A DNA stretch of 64,000 nt from Posidonia oceanica. Its lineage: Eukaryota > Streptophyta > Magnoliopsida > Alismatales > Posidoniaceae. The notes beneath the pieces were generated by a model, which saw only the letters and a list, made by a program, of their open reading frames with translations, made no database searches and had not been told where the DNA came from. A program made the position numbers and the translations under genes. Location of the stretch: positions 35,270,001 to 35,334,000 of the forward strand of contig JAZBRS010000049.1 in NCBI GenBank assembly GCA_037176725.1, written 5' to 3'. Shown here piece by piece: positions 42,291 through 54,900 of the stretch (the first letter of the stretch is position 1; the number at the start of each line of letters is the position of its first letter).

Positions 42291-42744
42291 GAAAAGAAGA
42301 AGAAGAAGAAGAAGAAGCTCACCAAACATAGGCACTCTTGAACAACGCTGGCGTTGTTCTAGGATAGCTGAACCGCAACATAACACATCTCCCCAAGACG
42401 TCTCGAGGGCCAACGCAAGCGAATCAAGAGTGGCGATCATACTAGTTTCAACACACGTAGAGTGTTGGGATCGACGAACAAGCAAAGGGGACGCCGAGAA
42501 AGCAAACAAACACAAAAACACTTTCCTCCTCTCAAAACTCCATATCCACACCTACAAATGAAAGTAAATGTTATTTTAATTATTGAAGTACACGATACAT
42601 TTGTCCTAGAGTGGGGGTGTAGGTAACATAGCTAGGCATTTATAAAAATATATAACTGCACATAATAAGGATGATAACATATATTTAAAACAATCTAAAT
42701 TGCACGTAGGTTCTAGTAGATTAGTAAATTAGAAATATAATGTA

Positions 42745-45422
42745 GAATAAGTAAAAGAAGGTTTAACAAAATTTATAATACAATATAAACAACCATTTTC
42801 TTTTTCTAGAAATAAAAAATTTAAATTTTACGTACAAAATTATTTTAATCCACAATTTAAAGGTCATTTTTGGAATACTATTAAAAATATAATTTATAAA
42901 ATATTTAAAAAAGATAAAATAAATTTAATGCAAATATTTTTTAGTTTATTATGTCAAAATATCATTAACTTATGATGTTTGGACTGGTCCTAATAATTTT
43001 CCATATTTTTGTTTAACTGCACATTGGATAGATATAGAATGGAATTTACAAAAAAGATTAATTACTTTTAAAGTATTTGATCATCCACATACTGATAAAG
43101 TCATAACAAATATGATAGAAAATATTGCTAAAGAATATAACATATATTTTAAATTTAATACAATATCTTTTGATAATGCTTATAATAATAATGTTGCAAT
43201 AGAAATATTAAAAAGAAATATAAAACCAATATTAAATGGTGAATTATTTCATTGTAGGTGTTGTTGTGACATTTTAAATTTAATTATACAATATGGTATA
43301 AATTGCATTAAGCCCTATATAGAAAATATAAGATTAGTTATTTTATTTTTTTGAACATCAGCTAAAAGATATAAAAAAATTAGACATCTATGTGCAAAAA
43401 ATGATTTAAAATCTAAAAAATTTAAATTAGATGCGTTGGTAGAATTGCCTCATCTTGGTTTTGACGATAACAAAACCTTTTTATGAGCTAACCTTCTTAA
43501 TAGGTCAAGGAAGAGTTCTCATAGACATTAGAAAAAGAAGAAGGCGAAAATGGCAAAGAAAAAATCGATGTTGAAGATCAAAGAAATTCAAGTAAAATTT
43601 ATTGAATATTGGAGACCAAGTTTCTATGTAATTAAAGAGTCATGTAAATGTAATATGTTGTATTCTAGGAACTTGTAAATATCTCCCACATACTCCCATA
43701 GTATCTTAGGAAAATAGCCATAGTCCCAAAACAAATCATTTATTGATTACACTCATTTTATGGTTAAAACAAGGCATTTCGGCATACCGAAATTTGGGCT
43801 TACAGAGGTTCAGAACCGAGAATCAATTCGCCATACCGAATTATTTGTCTGTTGTGAACAACTGTAAGTCATTCGACATACCGAATTATATTCGGTTTAC
43901 CGAATGACGATCCGTTGGAAAGTCAATATAGACGTTAGACATAATGTTGCTACCCATTTTTCTTATAAATAGGACTCCCCTCTTGACACAAAGATTATCC
44001 ATTCTCTAATACTTCAAGAGTTATCATTTTGAGAGTTGATTTCAAGTCCCACACTCAAGCATTTCATGATCTACCTATAAAGAAGAGTTCTAAGCATTCC
44101 ACTCTCATTTTGTGAGATTATAGAAAAGAGTTGTGAGTTGTAATTTTCCATTTCTAGTATAAATTCTTCTCCAGTTGTGAAAATGAAGATCGTGGTTTTT
44201 GCGGAACTTAGCGAGGGTTCGTTAAGGAGTGTAACGGCAGGATTTTGGCCTGCAACAAGATCGGATTAAGGAAACTCTCGAGGAGTTTTCGAGGAGTGGA
44301 TTAAGCTAGGGAGGCTAAACTACTATAAATCACTAGTGCACTTAATTTCTCTCATCCCCTTCTTTACATGTTTTAGTTTAATATCCAAATCATTCACTTT
44401 ATTTCATTTACTTATATATTGCTTATGTTTGTTGAATAAGAAGTTTAAATTCTGCATATTTCCTTAATTCTCTATTCACCCCCCTCTAGAGAAGTCTAAG
44501 ATCCTAACAAGATGTTTAACATAGATGGAACTCAACTTATGATATGTTAAGTTCAAGTTTATCTTATAGTAACGTAATTACAACATATTATAATGTAAAA
44601 TCTAATTATTTGTTAGATGATGAAGATTGACAAAATTCTAGCATAATTCATAAGTTTTTAGAACCATTTTATAATGCAACTAAACAATCATCAGGTCAAT
44701 ATTATCCTACTAGATCTCTAATTTTAATTAATTTATTTAATATTACAAATATTTTTCAATAGTATAGAGATAGTCCAGTTTTTATAAATATTATTAAAAT
44801 AATAAAAGATAAATATAATAGTTATTGAGATGAGCCTGCAATGTGGGCTTGTTTAGTATTAATCATAAACCCAATGCATAAATTAGTTAATTGTATGATA
44901 TTTATAGATGATATTTTTAGTAACATGAATAAAAGTAACTCAATAGATTCATTTAATAATAAAATTAAGTCAACTTTATGCACATTATTTGAATAATATG
45001 TTAGCAATTACGATTAACGCAGTTCTAATGCTCACATATCTAGTTATGTAGGAAGACATACTACTGGTAGTAGTAGTAGCTCATTTTGGAGTAAATTAAA
45101 TAAGAAAAAAGAAAAATACATAAAATCAACAACTAATAATAAATTAGAAAATTATAATGTAAGTTTGCTTTTAGTGAACTAGAAATGGATAATTTAGAAA
45201 TATTAAAGTGGTAGTTTAGTACCGAAATTAGGTTTCCTATTATTTCTAAAATGGTTAAAGTTTTACTAACGATTTCGGCGTCTACTGTGATGTTGAAGTC
45301 TGAATTTTCCACAGGTAAAAGAGTTTTAAATGATAAAAGATGTAAATTATCAGAAAAGTCTGTAGAAGCCTCTGTATACTTGAATGACTAGTATGATGCG
45401 GTTGATCGTCTTCAGGGACTGA
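42745..45422 (+). pseudogene. hAT transposase remnant of transposon 1, split by a solo LTR
   Basis: Recognisable blocks before the insertion (42745-43433): FKGHFWNTIKNIIYKIFKK, DVWTGPNNFPYFCLTAHWID (the catalytic Asp region, about 42975-43030), ISFDNAYNNNVAIEILKRN (second Asp, about 43160) and GELFHCRCCCDILNLI (about 43240), all typical of plant hAT transposases. After the solo LTR (from 44510) the frame is full of stops. The C-terminal dimerisation region is still readable at 45243-45422: ISASTVMLKSEFSTGKRVLN then KRCKLSEKSVEASVYLND. Many stops and frameshifts, so it is inactive. The DNA is unusually AT-rich compared with its flanks. Confidence 0.85.
43434..44509 (+). repeat. Copia-like solo LTR (1076 bp) with 5-bp target duplication
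   Basis: Flanked by the exact duplication AGATG (43429-43433 and 44510-44514), interrupting the hAT transposase. The start CGTTGGTAG looks like a mutated TGTTGG, and the end reads ATTCACCCCCCTCTAGA...CCTAACA, an end common in plant Ty1/copia LTRs. It contains a run of inverted repeats TTCGGCATACCGAA, ATTCGCCATACCGAAT, ATTCGACATACCGAAT and ATTCGGTTTACCGAAT (43778-43910). Confidence 0.75.
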
Positions 45423-45424
45423 GT

Positions 45425-45536
45425 TTTTTTTTTAAAAACTTTTTTTTTCTTTATTTGATATCCGTAGGATTCGAATTCTCAAACTCTTGTACAATCACAA
45501 AGAGACTTCACCACTAGATCAAGTGATTGCAGACAA
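45425..45536 (-). mobile_element. tRNA-derived SINE, reverse orientation
   Basis: On the minus strand an A-box-like TGATCTAGTGGT is followed about 40 nt later by GAATTCGAATCC (a B-box-like match to GGTTCGANTCC), then a short body and an A-rich tail (poly-T at 45425-45450 on plus). AGGGACTGAG on the left and AGGGAGTTGAG on the right could be the target duplication. Inserted right after the hAT dimerisation region. Confidence 0.5.
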
Positions 45537-45900
45537 AGGGAGTTGAGCTTAAACGACGAATCAAAAGATGGGAATACAACACCAATTTCAACGGGAATGG
45601 ACTCTACTTATGATTGATTTATATTGATGTAAAACAAAAAAATAAATAAAAATGTAAAATATTAAATATTTTATGTATTTTTTAATTTTTTTTAATGTAA
45701 ATATTTAATAATAAATAATTTTTTTAAAAATAGACCGACCGTTATACTCGTGCGCTGATCCAATGACGGACCATGAACCGTGTCAGGCGAGGGGTCTATG
45801 AAATTTGACCTGCCCAGCTCAGCCCGTATAACCAGACGGGCCGGACTGGCCCGTACCGGCCACCTCTTTTTCGGGGTGCGGCCCGGTTTACAAGTCTTTA

Positions 45901-45993
45901 AATGCCAATCGCTAGTGATCGCGGAGGAGGAGGCGCATCTTTCTCTTCCCGCACACCCTCCTCTCCCGCGTCGTTCTTCCGGAACCCGACGCC
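45901..45993 (+). promoter_or_regulatory. 5' leader and immediate upstream region of TOM20
   Basis: Only about 93 bp separate the hAT end from the TOM20 ATG. The stretch is GC- and CT-rich (TTTCTCTTCCCGCACACCCT, like a 5' UTR). A TATA-like TTTAAAT lies at 45897-45903, across the hAT boundary. Any further promoter would have to lie in transposon-derived DNA. Confidence 0.45.
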
Positions 45994-48900
45994 ATGGACA
46001 TGAGCCAGGAGAGTTTCGACCGCGTCGTCTTCTTCGAGCAGGCTCGCCAGATCGCCGAGGCGCACTACGCGATGAATCCCCTGGACGCTGAGGCAAGCAC
46101 TTCCTTTCCTTTCCTCCATTCGTCTTCCCGCACTCTCGCTGATTTCGGGGGAAAAAAAGGAATGTTAAATATTCAATTGCTAGGAAACTGCTGGTGATGT
46201 GCAATGGATTTTGCGTCCGCACACGCTAGAAATCTGCGATCCTCTGGTTTCAAAAACAACGAAGCAGAAGGGCGTGGTAGTGTGTACTGATGTGTATTTT
46301 TTGTTTTACGTTTATCATCTAGAATCTTACGAAGTGGGGTGGTGCGCTTCTAGAGCTATCGCAATTCCAAAATGGCCCTGACTGCATGAAGATGTTGACA
46401 GGTACATCATTTCTTTATCTTCTGGGTACTTGATGGCTTGATTGTGGGGAAGGAAGTAGAACAAGGGAAGGGATTCGTGAACGACCTGCAGTTTTGGTTT
46501 TACAATTTGTTCAATTGTTTGGTTGGCTCGCAGAGGCCGTTTCTAAGTTGGAGGAGGCTCTGGTAGTAAGCCCAAGAAAGCACGACACGCTTTGGTGCCT
46601 CGGCAATGCGCGCACCTCCCAGGCGTTCCTCACCACAAACGAGGAGGAGGCTAGATCACATTTTACAAAGGCCACCGAATGTTTCCAAAAAGCTCTCCAG
46701 GAGGTACCAGCTGTCTCGGACTTCCTTTAGGGTCGGTCTGAGGTCATACAAATATGTCTAGATTTGTTGATTGTAAAATTCAATGCAGGATCCTGGGAAT
46801 GAACTGTATCTCAAGTCTCTGGAGCTGGTTGCCAAGGTAAATTCATCATCTATTAGTGTTTACAGTACTCAATAGAGACACATGTATCTATGATATTTCA
46901 GATAGAAATAGTATATAGTCACCAAGCTATATTCTCCCTGTTCCAGCAGGTTGCATGGGCAATATTTTCCGAGTCCCTTAATCTTTACTTGTCAATAAAC
47001 ATCAAATAAAAATACTATTCTTCACTTTTGAAATGCCAGCATTTTAGCTGCGTAGAAGAATGTTAAGTTATGCATATTAGCTGGGTAAATCATATAAACT
47101 AAGTATAAAGGAATAGGTCAACTTTGGCAAACTGCAATGAGTTTCAAATCTAATCATTTTGGTCGGCCATTTACCAGTTTTACAGCAACTTCACTCCGTA
47201 GAAATCAATTTGAGGTTTAATAAGAGGACTTATTCCACACCAATTCCGTGTCTGGCATGTCATCAACCGACCAACCGACCAACCAACTCTGCTTGGGATG
47301 TAGCTTTGGCAAGGCTCCAAAAACTAGTAATTGGAATTTATGAATGTGGATTAATAAATGAAAAGCAATTCAAGGACAAAATCATGAGTAATAGATTGTT
47401 AGTTTATGTTATTAGTCTCAAGAGTTTTATTGAATATATCCATATACCTAGTTATGTACATGAGTTTACCTTTTCTATACAAGGAGGATATGTTTTGACC
47501 AATAGACATATTTTTCTCTTCTTCTTCCACTCCCTCCATATGGCACCTAGAGCATGATCATATTTCAAATCCTAGAAACGTTGCCAATCCTCTTCCCTTT
47601 CCCCATCTTAGCTGTTGCCGACACCTTTACCAACCCTTTTCCCTCCCCCCACCAGCAGTTGCCAGTGTTGGGATAGGATTCACTAATATTTGCAGAAACA
47701 TAAAAGAGCTAGTACACACATGGAAGATGGACACACAAATAAACGTGGAAACACAAATGGGAAGAACCATGGGGCGCGAACGAGAGAGAATCTATTATAG
47801 AACAAGATTAACATAGAGATCTTGGCCTCAATTCTATGAGACTTACTCTAATTCCACATTTCTCTCAGTTTTTCTTCTTACAATTGTAGCAGAAGCCACC
47901 TCTCAAAGGAGGTACTGCATGAGTATAAATAATATGAATCCTAAAGTCTAGGATCCATTTTTCCAATTACATATAATCCTTGTACTCATCTAATGAGAGT
48001 CCATCTCACTAGACCAATCCGATGTAGAACCACACTAGATTCGAGACATATTCCGACAATCTCCACATTTGCTCGCGTCTAGTGCCACTAAGCCCTCTGG
48101 ACAATGGTTGGCATCTCCAAGTTGCTAAACCACATCCACTTGCATCGTTGTCATGGACATGCAGAGCTCATATGCATCGTTTAGGTCAACAGAAAATCAT
48201 TCACCTCTATCATTTCTCATGGGCATGTAGAAAATCCATCTATACTTTCCAGGTAGGTGCCAGTGTATTTATTTTCATAAAACCGTCCATTGCATCCATT
48301 AAAATGGGACTACAGGCGAGTCTACCAACGTCTTCATTGGTCCAATGGTTTATTGAAAAATCCTCCATCTCAATTCCACATGAAAACTATTGCTGGATAT
48401 CTTCGTTTGGCTTTCACTTGCTCAAATCTAGATCAAACACACCATAGTCATTAATCTTGATTGAAGAACCACAGTAATCTATAATTTCAGCCTAATTAGT
48501 GTCTAATCTCAAATTTTGCAAACATAGAGATCGACCATTGGATCGCTCAATTATGACTCAAATTGCTCATTCTCTTGCAAGATTATTGTTGGCCATTGAT
48601 TCAACTCCAATGTAATCCATAAAGCCATGAAAAAGCATTTGTCAGTTTCACGTGCAAGCACCATCCGTTGTCTTTGAATTTAGTTTTTTAAAAATAAGGT
48701 GTTCGATAGCAACAACTCATTCCTTCTTTTTCTCTTTCCTTTTAAATTTCAAAATGTAGCTGTTGAGCCCACCATTATGAGGACGAACCAAACTATTGCC
48801 CAACTGCAGAAAAATCCTATTCTTAAGGAGCACCAAACAAGTAATCCCACTTTCATAATTTTCAAACTAGAATTTCAAAATGTAGGCACAATCTGATTCC

Positions 48901-51900
48901 TTCTTTCCTCCTTATTTTCAATAGCATCAACAACTTCATCTTTTATAATCTAAGTTAGGCCTATAAATAATCAATAAAATGACAAATAAATGTAATTTTT
49001 TTATATGGCACAAAATCAAATGATATCCAAATATGAGAATTGTAAACTTTATGAAAAGAAGAAAATTAAAATAAATAAAACTTAAATAGAAAAACACTTC
49101 TTTTTCTTCGTGATCTCCAAAAATCTGGTACCATTTCAATGAAGAACGAATAACTATCTTTCATGATATTCATTGCATGGTTTTCTTTTTTGAATAACAT
49201 TGTGTAGAATCAAAATATCTCAATATATTTTCTTCCACCATTTGAAACTTCCATCGATGTTGATCTGCATCATCATAGACATCATTTTGCTCATCTTTGA
49301 TATGGTCCCATCATGGGGTGCGAACAAGAGAGAGAATCTATTGTAGACTTGAATTTACATATAGATCTTGGTCTCAACTCCACATTTCTCTTACCATTAA
49401 ACCACAAGTCACCTCTCAAAGGAGGTATTAAATGAGTATAAATAGCATGAATTCTAAAGTCTAGGATCTATTTATCAAATTACATATAACCTATGTAGAA
49501 TCACACGAGATTCGAGACATACTCCAACAGTTGGCACTTTCGCCAACCTTTTTGCCTCCCCCCACCATAGCAGTTGCTGACACCTTTGCCAGTTTCGACC
49601 ACAGCTGCTGTCCATGGCTTCTCCACTAGCCACCATTCTCTTTAACACTAGATACTATATGTTTATTTCATGATTATGGTTGGTGGGTAACACCAATTAT
49701 TTTAAAGATTATAAATAGGGCTTTGATACAAGTAGGCCAAGTTAGTGGTTCAAGGGATTTTAGGTCCTTTGTGGAGTATAGTTACGGTTGGTGTTTGGAT
49801 AGACCATTTGGTTTGTAGCAGTCATTGGAGATGGAGGTTTATTTTGAAAATAGAGTTTGTTTATAGGAGAAATTGGAAATGGCTTAGGGAAGGTAAGTGG
49901 GATTGGGGTAGGTGATTATCTTTCATGCTTATAGTTGCCAATGACATTTACAGTCAATTAGTCATAATGTCAAATCACTCATTTAGATCAAATGTGGACA
50001 AGTGAAGTGATCTGATGTTCTTCGGAGTTGCATTTCTCTTTGAAGGTGTAAGTTTCCATACTAGCGTAATCTATTTTAGGTTGGGGTGCAATTGGATTTT
50101 GATAACCCAATTGAATTTGGAGTCATACTACTTTTTACAGAGAGAAATATTTGTTTTCTCACCCAATTTTACCACCAAAAAGTTTACTTAAGGTGCGTTT
50201 GGATCTACTATTAGATAGCTTTTGGGATCCAGATTATGGGAGAAGTTGAAAATACCTAGAAGTCACCTCAAATGAGCCAATGAGTTGCCGCTTCTGGCTT
50301 TTGAATTTTGAAAATACACATGTATCTTGAAGCAAGGATTTCTTCATTTCTGGCAGAAGCTGACATTTATCCCAACAAAATGTCCAAACTATCCCACGTC
50401 TTTTGTAATGTTTACTGTAAGAAGCTATCTTGCCTTAAAATCACAAACGCTATCTCCTTTGACCATAGTATCAAATGTTGACGTGTGTCGCCGAAATTTC
50501 ACCAACACGTGTCTTATTTTCAATTTACCGACATGACTCCGATACGATGTCTTCATGGAAGTTTTTTGAACAAATGTGAATTTTTTTTACTTTGTTTCTA
50601 CTGACATGATACCGACATACTGACATTTTTCAACTTGTGTCTGTTTTTCAACTTGTCGAAGTCCGACACGAAACCAACCTTCCACCCCACCAGGTTCATC
50701 ACTGCCTTCTCCACATGGTCCCTCGAGCCGTCACCCCTCTTTGCGAAAACGCTATTCTCGTTCACTGGTCACCTGGTGAAGTTGGAACGGGTGTTTGGGG
50801 TGATGGGGGGAGGAGGGGTGGCGGAGGATTTGAACGGGCCGCTTGTGTCGGTGGATCACCTCAGGGCCTACTTGCAGATTCTCGATGTGTCGTTGATTCT
50901 CGATTTGGATCAGGATACTGCTGATCATGCCTTTCAGTTGTTCAGGGATTGCTTGTCGACGACATGCTTGATGAATCAGAGTGTCGAGGCGCTCGCCACT
51001 GCCACACTTGTGCAGGCCATTTGTGAAGCCTAGGACTTTGCAGGTGATGAGAAATTGTTCCTATTAACCATATAGTAATCATTACTCAATTGAGTGAAAT
51101 GGGTGGCTGCTGAAGTTACGAGGTAGGTGGAGAACAAACTGTTTGATACAGGTTATTTGCATTTTCTCTAACAAATTTCATGTGTATCCAGCCATCGAGG
51201 TAGCGCTCCGGCCATGAGGAAGGTGCTCTGGTAGTCGTTCGGCTATGGGGAGAGGTCAGCCGTCGTGAGGAAGAGAGGGACAGATTGTGGAGAGAGACTG
51301 CATCGACGAGATCTGGATCTAGGGCAAAAAAGGGGTAATTTGGTATTTTTATACCAATAGCAAAAGTACCATGACATTAGAATCCACATGTGGATGTTAT
51401 TTTACCAAACAGACTTCAAAAGCTAGTTTCTATAATTCATGCTAAAAACTAGTTTCTGACATCCATGTCAAAAACTGGCTACTACCGGTAGCAACTCCAA
51501 ACGCATCCTTAGCCAATTGGACAGTGATTCAACTATTGAGTTTTAAATTGTTCTTTGGATATGGATGCATATTCTGATTACTTTGAAATCTCATTACACA
51601 TACCCTGATTGTAATAATTTTATTACTTTTGTGAAAAAACTTGACGTGTGTTTCTTCTAGGTGGCTGCTTCTTTGTTTCTATCCCAAATTTTCATTATAA
51701 CTTTTTACCCATTCATTGATTTTGACTTTGAGAAACCTAAAGCTTGCAATATTTCATGCTCTGTGCTTCTCAGGTGCCTCCTGCCTGCAACTTCTTTCCA
51801 CCAAAACTCAACTTTTTCACAAATATTTAGGTCATAGTAATAGAGATGCCGCCTCTTGTACTCTCATCCTCACTTCATCTACTGATATTAAAAACTCCTA

Positions 51901-54900
51901 AATTCACCATTGCGTGCTCCCTATTCTCCTCTTCGTACCACATTTTCTATCTCTTATCTTCTAATTTTGGTCCATAAAAAACAGAGATTGCAAATGAGCT
52001 GACACATTTGCATCACAACTTCCCTTGTTTAGAAACAATAGAGAATCAGAGAATTTCCCTAATCTGTAGTCCCATAATACCCATGTACCTGAACCCACCC
52101 CACCCTCAATATGCTCAAATTGCATTCTTGACAATGAATGAAGTCATCCTAGACTTTATCCTCCATTTTTCTAACATATCTTGGCTTCAACCTGGATAAT
52201 TTGGATTCTTGAAGACTAAAGATGGTGAGCTTCTCACTTTTCAGCAGGTCTCCAAATATCCTCCTCTTCCTGGAATCATTAATCACTGTTACATTATACG
52301 ATATATGTTTTATGGAACTTTGAGTGGTCCACAGTTTCTTGTGGCATTCAAGGCTGATTTTGTTCAATCTATCCACAAACCTGATACCCGTGGTTCTCCT
52401 TAGAGCAACTTTATAGACTGAATTTTTTTTTTTTAAATTAGCTTTGTTAAGTGTTGCACTGTGATTAATGTTTGTCAATTATCACAAAAAATTAAACATC
52501 TATAATTCTACGAGTTTGCTTGTTTTAACCAATTCTCCATCTCCCCAGGCATCCAAAAAGTCCAAGCTTCGATATTCTAGTGCACTTCTTCTAGCTTTTT
52601 CCATCTTCAGATGTTTTTGTTGCATCCTCTCGTCTCCTTTTTATATTTGAACCCTAATGCATTGCTGCATTCCTCTTCTAACAAAATGACAAACTATCTT
52701 GAGTACTATTGACATGTTTAGCCAGAGACACACCATTGTCATGCATCCTAGTGTCTCTATCAGCAATTTCTGTTAACAAAATCATTCTCCAAAAAATGCT
52801 CATTATGCATGGCTTCATCGATCAAGTACTTCTCCTCTATCTCCATATATAGCTTATTTTGCCATGAGGTAGGGTACTAGCCTAGACCGTGATAGTAGCT
52901 TCCTTTATCCTCTTTCCCTTGCAAACCCCATCCATCGCTCTCAATCTGTCCTGAAAATTCCTAACACCTCCTCAAAGTCCATGGTAGCTCAAGTCAAGCC
53001 CTTCTGATTCTCCTTTGCCTATTGATCAAGAGGGCTGGGCTTTTTAGGAGATTTATTCTACTCTCTGTTTGTTTTTATTTTTTCTTTTCCCTCTTTAAGT
53101 TCTGTTTTAACCTTGTCTTTTTTGCTGCTTGCACTCCTCTTTGTTTCCCTCACTTTACTTAGAACATGCTGGATGCTAAAATGACCAACTTCGATTTTTA
53201 TTCCATCAGATTTTGGATTAGGGGTGGGCCTACACAAGATCAACTAGCTACTTGATTTTACCTAATCATGCCCACTCTGTTTTCATTGTTGGAAGAAAAG
53301 GAGAATAGAACATGGTGTATCAATGATGAATACTTACTCTCTTATATAGAGAGTAAATGAAGTACAAATTGGAATCCTAATCAAGTTAAGCTACATGAAT
53401 CATAATTTATCTAGGACATATAGATATATTGGGAAGTAAGTTATCCTAATTGTTCTCTACTTAATAACTATCTATTGTAACAAATACTTTCTTCCATGCT
53501 TTTCTTTTCCAGTGGGCCTTGGTCAAAAATTTCTCACCCATGAGACTAGCCAGGCGTTTCACAACTAACTATATTGGCTAGATTGGCCTGACAATTTGCA
53601 ACCACCATATCATCCTTCATAGTCATTCAGGTGATAGCTAGCTATAGCCGAGGGGACAAGACAGCTGTTTTTTAAGGAAGGAAACAAACTCTGTTGGCAG
53701 CTCAAGATGGGATCATCATCTTGGTTTGGGAATTGACACCCATTTGTGAATTGTGATGACAATGACTCCTCCATTTCGGATTGATGGAGAGATCACTTGT
53801 CTGATTTGATTTTGTTCCTTGATGTTTTTTTTTGCCTTTTGCTTATCTGCTTGATTGATGTTGTTTGTGATCTTGTTTCAATCTTTTTTCACTAAGATCC
53901 TGATTACTGCTAAAAAATAAAAAAGGTGTGCCTTAAAGTTACCTTGTTCTCAACTTCGGTGCTTAGGCCTCGCCGTGCCCTCTAGCTTGACTCTTTGAGT
54001 GCCTCGGCATCTCTGTACCTGCTCGGGAGTCACCTTATCCTCACTTAGGCAGTATTTTGCGGTAGTTTAGTATAATCAGTTGTAGTTGAGATTAGCTCAG
54101 TCTTAAAATTTATTTGTTGTTGTGCAGTCATGACTTAATATTCTTGTTTCAAGTATGTTGGGAGTATTTTTTTTGTTGATTAGCACGTGATAACCATTAA
54201 AAGTTATATGATGCTTGGACTTTATGTTGTTAAAATAAGATTTCTATTGGTGCCTATGCAAACCCTAGGTGCTCTAGCCATTGGTTTGATCACCTTAGCG
54301 CCTTCACAACCTTGTCATATCTTGATGTGACATTGCCCAAGCCTGTTTGTATGGTACACACTGCAGATTGAACAACACTGCCCAAATCCTACCTTCCTTC
54401 CACTTATTTACTCCATTCAAAAATTTCAACCTATTGCTTGTATCTAGATGGTATCATGTTTCCTCCCGAGTAAAACTCAGTAGCCTCCATGTTTCATCAA
54501 CTCAACTCCATCTTCTTCCTCCCACCATCGCCTTTGTAAGTTCAACATGTGTACCTAATCCCTCTACTTTTCATCATCTCTCCTATTGTCACACAAATGA
54601 CAAAACTATTAATATTGCCAAGCGTCAAACGAACACTGAGCAGTAGAGATGCTTGCAACCATATTTCTACTCTGATTCTAGCATCCTTCACCCATATGGC
54701 CTTCTTTGGGACATCAGCTACCAGCCTCAGCCATACAATGTCACAGATTGCCACCTTTCCAGACATGTATTGGGATATGCCTTTCAGATCAAGTGCTTTA
54801 AATTTTTGTCATTGACAGTGTTGTTTGTCGAGAGGTTCCTTAGCCAAAAAAGCCTTATGACATGTTTTCCAGCATAGCGTGCGTACCACAGGATCCCTGC

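Larger units (their letters stand above)
41192..42550 (+). repeat. Solo LTR of the element C family (1359 bp)
   Basis: It opens TGTAGATATCCCGTTTTGG and closes CATATCCACA, matching the LTR of element C from end to end. There is no purine tract on the left and no primer site on the right. The flanking 5-mers are CCTAT (41187-41191) and CCTAC (42551-42555), a target duplication with one change. It is therefore a solo LTR left by recombination, inserted in hAT transposon 1. Confidence 0.82.
40533..45900 (+). mobile_element. hAT transposon 1, decayed, containing two solo LTRs and a SINE
   Basis: The left end reads TAGACATGGAAATCCGG. The right end, reverse-complemented, reads TAAAGACTTGTAAACCGGGC, an imperfect terminal inverted repeat. 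Subterminal GGCC/GGCCCG words are dense at both ends (40560-40590 and 45820-45890), as in many plant hAT elements. The transposase remnant lies inside (42745-45422). An exact 8-bp target duplication was not found, so the ends are approximate. The element lies immediately upstream of TOM20. Confidence 0.6.

Noticed and set aside
45692..46119. Minus-strand ORFs overlapping TOM20 exon 1
   Set aside because: Shadows of GC-rich exon 1 and the hAT end; TOM20 on the plus strand is unambiguous.
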